Made by a program: the position numbers and the translations under genes
Assembly (NCBI GenBank): GCA_034638255.1
Contig: JAWPGT010000051.1
Location: forward strand, 98,826-162,825
Direction of reading: 5' to 3'
DNA from: Coprinus comatus
Lineage: Eukaryota; Basidiomycota; Agaricomycetes; Agaricales; Agaricaceae
Length of the DNA stretch: 64,000 nt
The notes under the pieces: model-generated
Told to the model about the DNA's origin: nothing
The model's input: only the letters and a program-made list of their open reading frames with translations
Database searches by the model: none
Shown: one piece after another, positions 27,330 through 39,673 of the stretch
Numbering within the stretch: position 1 is the first letter of the stretch
Layout of the letters: the number at the start of each line of letters is the position of its first letter

Positions 27330-29374
27330 ACAGCTCTAACACGAAGCTCGCCACATTCTGGAAAGGCCGTGATGCAATTGACACAGAGGAATGGACGCGT
27401 CACAGTGGGAACGGGACTCGGATATTGGAAAATATTCGTTCGGTATTGGGACTCAATGGCGATGACGATATTGGATTCGAGAGTTCACCTTACCATGGTT
27501 GCGAGTCTGCTAAGGTGTGGAGGGATAAAAATATGAATATGTCGATGGAGATTGAAGATGCTGATTCGCCAGATGAAGTTATTTTTGTCCCGAAATGCTA
27601 CCACACTCCAACCGACTGTACAGGAAAATCTCGACGTTATTACCTTCATTATCTGGCCCATAATCGCAGTTCTATTGGAGGTAGAATGACAAGAGTGTGG
27701 TGTGCATATATACAAGTTTATTGTGAGGAGGATATAATGGAGTTAGTACATGATGATGATCAGGGTGAAGCGCGGGAGAATTTATTGCGGAAAGAAAAGG
27801 GTATTTTTGTTGGTCCTTATGCACTCAAGCTCCAAAACGTTGATACATCAAGGGCATGGAAGGAAGATGTAGTTTCCAAGATATTGAAGGCTGTTGAGGA
27901 GGAAAAACAAGGACTCGAAGTTAGAGGAAATGAACGAACTGGTGTTGAATGTATTCTCCTCCCTCAACAGTAATCATCACTCCATCCTCTGTCCAGCTTT
28001 ACAGCTTACAAACATCTCAACTAGCATCCTGAAAGGAGAAAATGTCTTCAATACGCGTAATATTGCAGATGAAAGGGGCTTTCCAGATGCGCTATCTAAA
28101 TTAACACCGAACCTTGAAGAAATTGTTACGATTTCTTTATTCAAACGCACATTACCACAATGCATCAAATTTGAGGAAGCTGCTCGTGCTATCGTAGATT
28201 GTCTTCGGGGTACGTCCACATTTAAATCCCTATAGCTACTCATATGTTTATCCTGCAGTGGAATTTAGCTATCAGTTGGCTACACGGAAAAGGGTTCCAT
28301 CATAGAGATATCAACCCTGGCAACATTCTACTTTCACGAGAAGATCCTACGACATTTAAGAAGCCTTTCTCACCAGAGCCAAAGGTTCTATTATGCCGGA
28401 GGAAAGTCATCTCACCAAATGGTATCTATGATATCCTTCACGGTTTCGATCTTGTTGGTCTCGTTCACAATACCGAGACCGCTTTCAACGACCACATTCG
28501 GGATGATAAAATGTACTCAGACAACCGAGAGTGGGAGGATGGATCGCAGTCAGACCAAAACTGGGAGGATGCTAGATCACAGTCAGACGACCAGAACTGG
28601 GACTCGGAGGATAGATACCACTCAGATGACCAGAGCTAGGAGACTCCCAGATCAGACTCCCGGATGAATTCCCAGTCACGAAATAAAAACGAGGACTGTA
28701 ATAATTGTGGTCAAATCGTTTGTTTTCCTGTATCAATTCCTCTCATAAACGAGTTTTGATCTATAATCTTAGGGAACTCCAACATACATGTCCATTAGAG
28801 TCTTAAAAAACGCTCTTGGCTATCATACCGTTGCTGACGATGTAAGTGATTTTTATTAATCCTAATTTTACTTCTGTTAACGTACGAATAGGTGGAGAGC
28901 CTCTTTTATGTTCTTTATCTATTCCCGTTTAGTAACAAAGTTCCTCAAAAATCAACGTATCCACACGCCGTTCCAGCAACACAAGATATGCCACAACAAT
29001 ATGGACGTATTAAAGAGTGGACTACTACTGGTGGCAATGATACCATCCTGCGTCTACTTGGCAGCCTTAAAAATGACTTTTTTGTAGGCTATGGATCGTA
29101 TAACGATCCCGTACTTGAGGAGTATATGTACTTTAAGGATCATGGGAAACAAGGTAGAAAGGAGAGAAAATTATGGGGGGATTTAGTGAACTTACTCCAC
29201 AATGAGTATCTTTTCTCGTATAATGGACCGAACGGATCGATTTATCGAAATCCAAGTATGGTTGAAGGCTCTATACACGAAATAATTAAGGCTTTGGGTA
29301 AAAGGATCAGTAAGTGGCGAGTCAATCTACGATATGCCAACTTACAATTTGAATTTTGCTTGGTGGTCATTTAA
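27330..29374 (+). pseudogene. FunK1-type fungal protein kinase, copy 2 (N-truncated)
   Basis: A paralog of copy 1 lacking its N-terminal third. Readable sequence starts near 27340 and enters the shared domain at ILENIRSVLGLNGDDDIG. It continues VIFVPKCYHTPTD, GGRMTRVWCAYIQV, GIFVGPYALKLQN, FKRTLPQCIKFEEAARAIVD, catalytic loop HHRDINPGNILLS, MSIRVLKNALGYHTVADDV and VESLFYVLYLFPFSNK. The metal-binding motif reads HGFDLVGLV where copy 1 has HDFDLAGLM, so the first Asp is replaced by Gly. The exon carrying it ends in an Asp/Ser/Gln-rich repeat (SDQNWED units, 28545-28640) absent from copy 1. No convincing start codon for a full-length protein is visible. It is either a pseudogene or a pseudokinase-like truncated gene. 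Confidence 0.6.
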
Positions 29375-30853
29375 TAGAATCGTCTGCTGGAGCTCGTTTG
29401 GGAAAAAAAGGGAAGAAGCATCTCTGAACGATGGTCTTAATCAACTTTCCATAACTATACAACCACCAAAAACGGGTACCACATGTATTGAAAGTCCCTA
29501 ATACTTGTCAACATTGGATAAATAGACTTCAATGTGCATTTTCCACCTACAAATTGAGCACAAAGCCAATTGTCACTAGCAATGGGCCTCTTTCAGTCTC
29601 TTAATCCCAAACCTCTATCGCCGGGATATCATACATATGAATTGTTTTCTCTAACATGAAAATTCAACAAAACTGAAGAACCCGAGTTAATTTTTTGCAT
29701 TATACTTGTTCCTTATCCATCTCTTTCACTATCTCAAGCAGGCTAAAGGAATATGAACATATCGCCGAGTTTGAAACATTGCGTGGGGTGTTAGAATCAA
29801 GAAATAGTTCGTACACAAATTATTCTTTCCTTTTTTAACGTACGGAGATGAATGTTGCGTTTTGTGTCGCAGGGTCCAAAACGCAGAGGGCAGTGGCAAT
29901 TCGTTATGTACATAATTCGGAGAAATTTCATATTTCACCACATTGACTTGCCAAGTTCGACCGACACCTGTTGGACTTAAGAGAGCGCTTGTGAAGGGTA
30001 CGTCTGGCCTACTACATGGATTATTTGTCTTGTGTTAATGTTACTTCTTACTTCGCATACTACCGCCATTGATGCCTAAGCACACACTCTTGGCGTGGGT
30101 TATTACCATTCTGTCTTCTCATCTCGCCTTCTGTGTATATTTTATTTCTTCTTGGACATTTCACATCTTAATACAGGATATAATGCGGCAAGAATCTATG
30201 TGTACTGTGTTACCACATTCTACCCCATTCAACTGGGCTCTGTTAATACTGGCAATTTACTATGCTTAGCACGGATGCTGAGTCTTTCATTCAAAAACAG
30301 CCATCGACCAAGTTGAGTGTAAAGCTCTGGCTCTTGGGATCCAGGACCACGAACAGCTTCATTCCACCTACTAACTCATTTCAGAGCTTAATACCCTTGA
30401 GATAGTATAGTAATAGATTATAAAAGTATAGCAGTACATTTTAGCAACACATGGTTATGTGTTCACATGTGGGTAATTGTAAGGTTGTCCAGATACTGAC
30501 TTCGCTCTCTTTCATTAATCAGATAACAGTTGGATACCATGGTGATGGAATTCGACGTATATTGATTGGGAACGTTGTGGTACCATGCGTATATAACGCA
30601 AATATCAGCATTGGCAAGTTCTTTCTATTTCTTTGATCCACATGGTATCAACGTTAAACATTCCGAGGAGGTAGTATCAGATGTAAAGGTGCAGCCCTAG
30701 CCTTGGCATCATCCATTCACGTCAAATTGTCAATGAATAGTTGGTTTTCGACGTGCACTTGCTTCAAACGTCATGTTATATCGATGACGCGGTTGGTCCG
30801 ACAAGATTGAATATAAAACCTTGGAAAATGCTACGCAATGGATGTGACTAACC
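29375..30853. other. Intergenic region between kinase copy 2 and lipase
   Basis: About 1.5 kb with only short frames. One at 30069-30316 has hydrophobic runs but no recognisable family or splice context. The lipase promoter lies at the right end, with a TATAAAA-like sequence near 30811. No gene is called. Confidence 0.4.
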
Positions 30854-32610
30854 ATGCGGGCCCTCTTGTTATCTCTCGTATCCCTCTTCCTCCTTGCAGC
30901 TGTGTCCTTGGCTGCTCCCATAGAGGAGACAAATGTCCCCGGATTACCTGCCTCAGATGTCGACTTTCCGGTTGAAACCGAAAGTCCTAGGATAGAGGAC
31001 TCGTTAGAAGAAGATTATCCACCATTACCTGAAGATGAAATTCTATGGGCAGATGACGATACTCTCGATATTACTGAAGAGATCACTCCCACTGAAGATG
31101 ATTTGTTCGATTACGGCTTTGAAGACTTGACGCCTACCCCTGATGACGATGCATCCGAAGACCCAACTCTTGACTTGTACGATACAACATCATTTCCGAC
31201 CGAAACTTCCAAGAAACTTGATATGGAACCCAAGATTATGAGACGTGTCTCAACTTATACTGCCAAAGCCTCTATCAAACCGTTCACCTACTTTGCGGCT
31301 GTAGCCTACTGCTCTGCTGCAAATACAAAGGCGTGGAGTTGTGGTGGTAAGCAATTACATTTGAATTAATATAGAGTCTAGACAAATGTCTTATACAACG
31401 GGATTTGTAGCGAAGTGCAACTATAATTCGAAATTCAAAACGGTGGCTTCCGGTGGCAACGGTGTTACTATTCAATACTGGTATGTTGGATATGACCCCA
31501 CGCGCAAAGTAAGCTTTCTGTGATGTCCTGCTCCCCAAAAGTTGAACTCATATGGCTCAATAAGACCGTCATTGTAGCATTCCAGGGTACAAATCCCAAA
31601 AAGATGTACGTTTTTCATTAAGTTACCACTAGCAGTGGTCCACCTTTCTGATCATCCCAACAGCCTTCCCCTTGTTCAAGATGGTAAAGCTGGATTCAAG
31701 CCTTTACGAGCTTCTCTTTTCCCTGGAGTTAGCAGTTCCGTTAAGAGTCATGATGGTTTTGGTGATGCACATGCTGCGTGAGTCTAAATCCACCATAGGG
31801 AAAAGCAGGATGATTGTTTATCTTTGTACACCTAAGATCTGCTGTCAACATCCTTGCTGCAGTTAAGAAGACTATGAGTAAATATGGCGTCAAGAGAGTT
31901 ACTGTTGTCGGCCATTCACTTGGTATGTAAACTTTTGGTTGAACTTTTGTTTGCTAATCATATCGAACAGGGGGAGCTATTGCGACCCTCTCAGCCTTGA
32001 ACCTTAAACTCAAATTACCAAGCACTACTACCTTCCGCCTGATAACCTATGGTGGTCCCCGAGTAAGTAGTGTGATCCTATCTCCACTTTCTGTTAATCA
32101 ATACTGTGAATCGTTAGGTTGGAAACCAGGCTTTCGCCAATTTGATCAACTCCAAATTTTCTGGTGCTGTCTTTCGTATTGTCAACCAGTCCACCCTCCA
32201 TATATGATCTTTATGTGTTACTAATTGTTTTTCTCAGAGATGACATCGTCCCCATTCTCCCTGGTAAAGAAAATCTCGAAATCCCTTCATTGTTACATAC
32301 CTCTTGACCCCCTTGATTTATAGGTCGTTTCTTGGGATATCATCATGTAAAGGGTGAACTCCACATTCTTAATAACCTATCTTGGGTGATTTGTCCAGGT
32401 TCGTTAATATACAGAGAGTGGATATTATCTATACTAATGGGTGTTATTTAGGCCAAGACAACACTGATTCTAAATGTACCATTGGCTATGTACCAAATAT
32501 TTTCTCTGGTGATGTTAATGACCATAACGGTACGTCTTCTATGATGTCGACATTATTCAAAAACTAAAATTCTCTCAGGCCCTTATGATGGAGTCAAAAT
32601 GGGATGCTAA
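30854..32610 (+). CDS. Secreted class 3 lipase with acidic pro-region
   Basis: An extracellular alpha/beta-hydrolase lipase acting on acylglycerols. About ten exons; the first is 30854-31346 and the second starts at 31411. Residues 1-20 (MRALLLSLVSLFLLAAVSLA) are a signal peptide. There follow about 100 residues extremely rich in Asp and Glu, ending near a MRR site that could be a processing point. The mature domain begins VSTYTAKASIKPFTYFAAVA, typical of class 3 lipases. The catalytic serine is in VVGHSLGGAIA (split by an intron), the aspartate in DDIVPILP and the histidine in DVNDHNGPYDG. Cysteines in SCGAKCN, WVICPGQD and at the terminal MGC fit disulfides of the family. The acidic region is longer than the usual short propeptide. 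The start is supported by the signal peptide. Confidence 0.88.
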
Positions 32611-33468
32611 GTAAATACGTTATATTTCAATATGTTCTCCGACGTGTGCTACGTGAAAGACTCTCTTGGTATATACAAAGGTAATACGAGGTTACCTTTC
32701 CGTAATCAAGTACTGAATGTCACGGTGAATGTTTGAAACCCTACTCTGTGCTTTCCAGCAATCTCTCAATGGAAATAAACACAAGAAACTATTGGCCTTA
32801 TTCATCAGCTTTTGTTCGGTGACATCCAGAATGTAGTCCGTTCAGGCCTGAGAAACCCAACATTGCTTGATGGAAGTGTGCGGTGATCTAGGTGGGTGCA
32901 CTTCAAGGCGGCCTAGAACTTGGCTGACTCGCATGAGACAGCTAGAACGCTTTAAAAATAGCATCCCAGTGGCCCGCTATTAATAGTACTACCATCTCAT
33001 AGTTTCTGCTTGTTCGCTCCCAGTAGTACCGGGATTAATAGAATGAATCACTGATCATTCATGATTGGCGTGTTGGTGAAATTAAATTTATAACCCCTTC
33101 AGGCAAAAAGGAAGCTTGGTTATCGTAAATCCGCCGTAAAGGAGGCTTTTATTCGAAGGTAACCTGGGGAGACCTGGGAGAATAATTGGATGAGAGTCTA
33201 CATATTTTGATATCAAAAATCTAACTCGGAACGTTGAACAGATGGAATGAAAGGCGGAGTTACTAACTTTCTCCATCCTGAGGAATTTCACTGATTAACC
33301 GTCGAGTCCGGATACTTAGTACAAGCAATGTACAAAATTGTAGCTATATTTATCAAGCACGGCTGGTCGTCTGCTGACAATAATTCGTATAAAAAGGAAG
33401 AAGGAGTAATCCTCACTCAGTACCAACATTGGTTCAACCTCGCACAGTACTACTACTGTACCTTCAAT
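32611..33468. other. Intergenic region between lipase and DyP peroxidase
   Basis: Lipase 3' flank and DyP promoter. No coding sequence is recognised. Confidence 0.45.
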
Positions 33469-35380
33469 ATGGCAACACCTGTGAACGCAATCAACATTCA
33501 AGGAGATATACTGTAAGACATCAGGCGTCCCCCTGCTATTATTTTTCTTTACCATTACAATTTATTTACCCTTCCCGACATAGTGCGGGAGGATTTGCAA
33601 AGAAGACAGAGACTTTTGTCTTCTTCCAAATTACCGACAGCAAGAAATTTATCGAAGACTTGGTGAAACTTGTTCCCATTATCAAGACTGTCCAACAAGT
33701 TCTTGAAGACAGAGAGGCTATCTCGAAACATAAGAGTGAAAACAAGGATGGATTAGTTAAAGTCGCTGGAGTAAATATCTCTTTCTCCTATTCTGGACTC
33801 CGAGCCGTACGTCACCCACTTCAGGTCATGGCATAACGTTACTAACAGTATACTACTCCAATTAGCTTGGAATTTCAGATGAACGCATGGAGGGAACGTC
33901 TCTCACTAACGACCAGGGTGTTTTCAAGAATGGTGCTTTAAATGATGCAGTCAATTTGAACGATCCTATGTTGGGTGACAAACCTAACTGGAACCCCGAA
34001 TTCTTGGAACAAATTGATGGTGTACTTCTATTCGGAGGTGATAGCCACGAATCCGTAAACGAGAAGATTACCCAAGTTTTCGAGATTTTTGGGGTTGATG
34101 TCCAGGGAACTAAACCATCAATCCGTACCATCACTAAAGTTGTCGGGGATGTACGACCAGGTGATCAAGATGGTCATGAACAGTAAGTATTTCTCATGTT
34201 AATGATTGAATATAATACTTTATCTCACAAATACCTATTTAGCTTTGGTTTCCATGATGGGATCTCCAACCCTCTCATTGCTGGATTTGATAGTACAGTC
34301 CCAGGCCCCCTACCAATTGATGCCAAGTTTATTCTCACCGGACACGACGATGTAGACTCTAACGACTGGACGAAAGATGGAAGCTTCTTTGTCTTCCGTT
34401 ACCTCTCACAACAAGTGCCCGAGTTTAACAACTTCCTTAAGCAAAATGCTTTAAAGACGGATCCTTTAACTGGTAGATCGCTTTCCGTAGCTGAAGGAAG
34501 TGAGTTACTTGGAGCCAGACTTGTGGGGCGATGGAAGAGTGGTAAGTTTATTTATTGATGATTTTGCAAAGAACCCTTTCTAAAATTTTTTTTAATCAGG
34601 TGCACCCGTTGATATTACACCATTTCGAGATGATCCCACTCTTGGAAATGACCCTAACAGGTGAGTAATTACTGGCTTCATAAGACTTCCATATTTCTTT
34701 TTTACTAACGTGGCGTGATATATAGGAACAACAATTTTTCGTACTTCGGAGAGTTGTTGAGCAATAACAGGTGTCCATGGGCTGCACATCTTCGTAGGAC
34801 CAACCCGAGGGAGGATTCAATTCGTATTATCAACATCAATGCATTGAACAATCGTAGAATCATGAGGCGGGGTATTACCTTTGGTCCAGAAGTAACTGAA
34901 GAAGAGAAGTCCTCTGGAATCACACGTCAAGATCGAGGATTACTCTTTACTTGTTATCAAGCCAATATCGAAACTGCATTTAGGTTCATTCAAACTAGTA
35001 TGTCTTAATAAGCCTTACTTTTTGCCCCATAGCTGGACAACTGAATTTAATACTTAGGCTGGTCAAACAACCCCAAATTCCCTTTCGTTAATCCCTTTGA
35101 TCTTCCCCCCCTCCATGAACCCGGGTAAGCTGATATTGCCAACATATATCATAATTACTGATGTATCTCTTCATTATCTAGAATCGATCCGATTATTGGT
35201 CAAGTCCCCAAGGGCACTTCAAAGCAAATGACTGGCTCAGATCCTCTGACTGCTAATCATTTACTTCAGAGACCATTGAGTCTGCCTGATTTTATCATTC
35301 CACGGGGTGGAGGGTATTTCTTCACACCTTCCCTACTTACTTTGCTGGAAATCAAGTCCTTGATTGATGCCGAGGCCTGA
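33469..35380 (+). CDS. DyP-type heme peroxidase
   Basis: A dye-decolorizing peroxidase (EC 1.11.1.19) that oxidises dyes, phenolics and lignin-like compounds with hydrogen peroxide. The ATG at 33469 begins MATPVNAINIQGDIL. Exon 1 is 33469-33512, with at least six further introns. Hallmarks are FVFFQITDSKKFIEDL near the N-terminus, the distal motif GFHDGIS (catalytic Asp), GSFFVFRYLSQQVPEF, and CPWAAHLRRTNPR carrying the proximal heme-ligand histidine. Near the C-terminus it reads DRGLLFTCYQANIETAFRFI. The product is about 500 residues and has the architecture of Agaricomycete DyPs. No signal peptide is visible at this start, so either the enzyme is intracellular or an upstream exon is missing. 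All exons examined are open. It sits beside the secreted lipase in the same orientation, but no functional link is shown. Confidence 0.92.
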
Positions 35381-35740
35381 GTATTATCTAAAGGTTTTAC
35401 GCCTTGAGCTCTGTAGTACTAAATAGTACTGTGTAGTCTGAAACGATAGTGGTCTTTGTTCCCCATTGTGTGAAATCCTTAAAAATCCGATTTATCGAAA
35501 TCCGTATACTTTAATTAACTGATTACAAACCGGAATTTAGTTGAAATGTCGATCGCAGATCCGTTATGGTCTGTTTTATTTAAGTGACCACGAATAATCT
35601 CATGTTCGTTGACGTAGAGTAGGAATAATATTGGTTATGAAGACCAAAAATAGCTTGACAATGTGACAAAAATAGAACAAAAACAAAAAACAAAACAAAA
35701 CAAGGAAAAACGAAATCCCAACATTTCAACCCCATAAGTA
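35381..35740. other. Convergent 3' spacer DyP / NUP42
   Basis: Separates two convergent genes. It contains the A-rich run near 35670-35705 that is the NUP42 3' flank on the minus strand. No gene. Confidence 0.5.
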
Positions 35741-37585
35741 CTACCGCGATTCCAAAGGCGGTACCCAATCTGGTACCTTCCCCCACTCAAATCTCTTGGC
35801 CATAAACGCTTCAACCGCATCCTTAGGTATTGAGCTAGCATAATCATTTGGTAACATGGCGTCATACGGTGATACCGAAACTTGTCCCGGAGGAATTCGA
35901 AACTTTTCTTGAGCCTTTATGAATTCCTCCATCGTTTTTGTTGCTTGTACCGCGTGACTAGACTGTTGTTGTTGTGGTGGTGGTGGAGGAGGACCCATTG
36001 AACCTGGAGCACTGGTTTGCTGTTGTGAAGATGCAAAAGGGGAGCTGGAAAGTGGTGTGAATACTGATGATGTAGGTGCTGGGTTTAATGGGTTTAGTGG
36101 ATTCGTAGGTTGTGCTGTTTGAGCGAATGGTGATTGTTGAGGTGGCCCAAATGCGCTTTGAACTTGTGTCTGGGGTTGACCGAATGCGCTTTGAGCTGGC
36201 TGACCAAATGCACTTTGCGGTGCTTGTGTTGGTTGACCGAATGCACTCTGTGATGCTTGGGCCGGTTGACCAAAAGCGCTTTGTGCTACTCCTGGGGCTG
36301 GTTGACCAAAAGCGCTTGGTACCACCCCGGGGGCCGGTTGTCCAAAAGCGCTCTGCTTGACTTCAGCAGGCTGGCCAAACGCGTTTTGCTGAGTTTGAGC
36401 GGGTTGACCAAATGCACTTTGAACTACTCCTGGGGCAGGTTGACCAAATGCGCTGGCTCCTTGCGCAGGTTGACCAAAAGCACTAGGCTGGCCAAACACC
36501 GACGAACCAGTATTGCCACCTGTGGATATTCCAAAAGCGTTTGTTGACCCAGTATTATTACCTGCAGCTATTCCAAAAGCATTTGGTTTATTCGCAAAAG
36601 CCGAAAATCCTCCTCCACTAGTACCTCCTGCATTGAGAGGGTTTGAATTTGCATTGTTTGCGGCAGCCGAAAAGGAACTAGGACCATCCGCAAATGCACT
36701 AAATGCACCTGTCCCAGGTTTGATTACCGAAGTCTGTCCAAACGCTGACTGACCGAAACTAGGTTTCCCGAAGGCGGATGTAGTTGTGGTAGGATTGGCT
36801 GTAGCAGGACCAAACGCAGATACGAGAGTTCCTGCCGCTGGAGTACCAAATGCAGATGGCTGACCAAATGCAGAGGTTGGTTGAGCAGTTGATTGGGCAG
36901 AGAATGCTGACGGTGCGGTAGCGTTTGAATTGGTAGTGTTGGGTGGAGGAGCTGATAAGGCGGTTTGGTAGACTTGAGAGAGGCTGTTACGTGCGTTCTA
37001 GGGTTTCGCTGAGCGTTTAGACAGGGGCACGAGAAATATAGAGCCAGTTACATTGTATATGTTGTTTGCAGATGCTATTTTATTTGCCTCGTATGCCGTC
37101 TACGAAAATCATTAGGACCTGTAATCATTAAACAAATAAAAGCATACATATTCAGCGACAGTTCCCGCCTTCAAAGCCAAAGAAGCCATAACCCTCAATT
37201 CTTCCATACTCTCATCGAGTCCTGGAATCACATTTTGCTCGTGCTTCGCAGGACCATAGCTCGATAGTGGCCATAGCGGCTTGTCAATTCCCAAGTCCGA
37301 TTTAATACTGTCCTGGCTGATATCAAGGCGTTTAACACCCATGGATTCTGACAGGTTTGTGAAGGCATTGACTCACGTAAATGCTCGAGTTACTGCACCC
37401 GATGGTCCTGTAGATAGGTGGTCCATGAGTACAGAGTGACTATTGTGGGCTTTGGGCGTACCTCGCGTATGGTCATTTCTGCAATTATTCCCGAATTTAC
37501 ACTGACCGCGTAGGAAATAATAACACACTGGCTATAACACGCATCATGAACTGTTGAATAATAGAAGAAGTGGCACACTGACCAT
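35741..37585 (-). CDS. NUP42: Nucleoporin NUP42 (CCCH zinc finger, FG repeats)
   Basis: A cytoplasmic-face nuclear pore component involved in mRNA export. The predicted join on the minus strand is 37585-37583, 37531-37462, 37371-37148, 37099-37052 and 36997-35741, giving 533 residues with consistent phases. The protein begins MPV followed by the zinc finger CYYFLRGQCKFGNNCRNDH (C-x7-C-x5-C-x3-H). Next is a conserved block with DKPLWPLSSYGPAKHEQN and GLDESMEELRVMASLALKAG. The central 300 residues are SAFG and FGQPA repeats, the FG-type region that contacts transport receptors. The C-terminus (EEFIKAQEKFRIPPGQV and FEWGKVPDWVPPLESR) matches the fungal Nup42/Amo1 type. The first coding exon is inferred to be just the ATG, since only that join restores the zinc finger in frame. 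The start is inferred, the family is certain. Confidence 0.88.
36110..36500 (-). repeat. FG-repeat coding region of NUP42
   Basis: A tandem coding repeat with units such as SAFGQPAQ and SAFGQPAPGV, at least a dozen copies. The DNA units are similar but not identical, so the array has been stable enough to diverge. Confidence 0.85.
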
Positions 37586-37965
37586 CGTTTGATACAACAA
37601 AGTGCTTTAATCACTTTGTTTGCTCCGGATTTGCAATAGGTCACGTGCAACACAACCCGACAACGATTTACTCTGGAGCCTTCACTTCACCTGCTCCTTG
37701 CCGTCCTTTCTTCCGTGATGGGGACCTTGAGGACTCGAGCTCTGGAGCTACCCCAAGCATCACAGTAACTTATATCGGATGTGTTCATATCGCCCGTGCA
37801 TTCAAGTGCAAGCCAATAATCATCGATATAACACTACTTGTATTATCACCTGGATACTACATCAAACATACACTAATTACTGTTCTACGAGCAGAGCAAG
37901 AAAGCAAGACACAAAAATGATCATCAAGCACAATTACCGATACTGTGAGTGGGTCTGACACTATT
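37586..37965. other. Spacer upstream of NUP42
   Basis: Promoter side of NUP42 and 3' side of the 4-TM gene. No coding region is supported. Confidence 0.45.
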
Positions 37966-38756
37966 CTAACAAGTAGGCTCGCTTTGATAAGAGCTGGTAG
38001 CGTCAATACGAAAAACGATAATCACAAAAAGGTGAAACAAAAGCGTTAAACCCATCAATCCAATACCAAAGTACCTGGCAATAGAGCAATCATGTGCTTC
38101 GACAAAATTGCCATCGCCAACCTCTGGTAGTATTGGACCATAAGTGAAAAGAGAAAGAAATACAGATAAAAACAAGAATACAATGTAAAAGGTAAACCAG
38201 ATTGCGGGAAGGGATATCACGATCCAGAAGATTCTTCTCCGTGGAGACAATGAACGCCATGTCCCTTGTGAAGCCTTGAACCAATGAAGTGTTATTTTTT
38301 ATCTGCTTTATTAGACTAATTTTTTGCTGACCTGAAACCAGATTTTTGCGGCATGTTCGTTCGTTTGCACCTTCTTGAGAGCTGCACGATATATTCCCGT
38401 CATCACAAGGGTAATAACACCACTAACTAAAGTCAACTCCCCAACAAACGTTGCAGTTGAGCTGGAGTCTGGATCCCTGTCGGCCATCTCTGTGGATGAA
38501 GGAGGGCAACGTTGTAGGTAGTAATACCCAAGTGGTACACCCAAAGTGAGGACATCAATTAAGACCATTATGATAGCGAGAATAGCGAGAATAAAATATC
38601 CGAGGGCTAGCAGCGCATATCTGAGAATGTTACGCTAAGACACAGTTGAAAGGATAGTAGACTTGAAACCAACACTTACGAATGAACAGTTTGAAAGTGT
38701 TTTTGTCGGGTTGTAGAGGAGCCATGGTCATAACTTGGAGGCATGTAGGGATCCAT
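37966..38756 (-). CDS. Unrecognised 4-TM membrane protein, paralog A
   Basis: The predicted join on the minus strand is 38756-38680, 38620-38332 and 38274-37966, giving 224 residues with matching phases. The start reads MDPYMPPSYDHGSSTT, a short cytoplasm-like tail. Four hydrophobic segments follow: about residues 26-57 (ALLALGYFILAILAIIMVL), 85-110 (ELTLVSGVITLVMTGIY), 135-165 (IFWIVISLPAIWFTFYIVFL) and 185-210. I do not recognise the family. Two paralogs lie on the plus strand at 45 and 47 kb and share the motif SLPAIWF.FY and the position of the second intron (after WFQ, before ASQ). A loop between segments 1 and 2 contains LQRCPP, and the last loop contains a cysteine (HDCSIARY) also present in the paralogs. 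Function unknown. Confidence 0.65.
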
Positions 38757-39673
38757 CGTAGTCAATGTGGGGTATTGAAGATAGAAAGTGCTTTCACATT
38801 TGCTTTTATGCGCATAGTCTACCTACTAGCACAGCCTCCTATAAGTCAAAGCTTGGCGTTGAAAAGTAAACAACCCGGCTCAATTTATTTTTAGATTCCA
38901 TCCAAGCCTCTGTGATGCAAGTGTGACAGTCCAGCTGGGAGCGGCAACAAATTGTGCTCTCGAGCCTCCTACAACCTATAGGACCAACTTGATATTTTCT
39001 CTTTTGCTGTTTCTATTTATATACTATTGGGTGAGCAGAGCATTGATTCGGGCTTTCAGTAGTGTTCACTCAGGCTGTTTATGAGCAAATCGCGGAACAC
39101 AATGGTCACGGCTATGTCACGGTCGTGTGATAGAATACGATTGACATATCCGAAAAATCAATGCCCCACGCAGGCCCACGTGTGTGGGATATATAAGTAG
39201 ATGACATACTGTCATCCAAAAGTGGTAATAAAAGATGAAATGTCATAGGAGAGGGCGACTTTACTCGGTGAAAAAGGAAGCGTCATGTGGGAGTCTGAGA
39301 CATATCATCCAAACTGCATCCACATATCATCACCCAACGAGGTCCCTATCACTGCTGTGAGAAGCCGTTGCCACCTCACCCATATGTCCCATTTATTCAT
39401 ATTTCCGCTAACATGGAGTGTTATGTATTAATAATACTTGAGAAGGATCACGGAGTGAAGTAAGTTTTTTTCCTGTGAGAAATCCAATCTTCTATGAACC
39501 AAACATACATCACCACACGGACTGAAATAAAAGGAGCCTGCATTCTGATGACGTGCGCATCGCGTTTCTAAACACAACACCATCGATAAACAGGCCCATA
39601 ATTGATTGGCCCGGGGAGACAGTGCATATATAAATCATCTTTACAAAGGTCAAAACACCAAATACAAAAAAAC
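38757..39673. other. Intergenic region between 4-TM gene A and F-box gene
   Basis: About 0.9 kb upstream of paralog A and downstream of the F-box gene. A plus-strand open frame at 38682-38894 overlaps the first exon of paralog A antisense and is not called. No gene is seen. Confidence 0.45.

Noticed and set aside
30069..30316. Two overlapping frames with hydrophobic runs resembling a membrane protein exon.
   Set aside because: Neighbouring sequence gives no continuing exon, and the overlapping frames are equally hydrophobic, as expected from T-rich DNA.
36110..36500. Regular repeats could be mistaken for a CRISPR array.
   Set aside because: They encode SAFGQPA repeats of NUP42 in a continuous reading frame in a eukaryotic genome.
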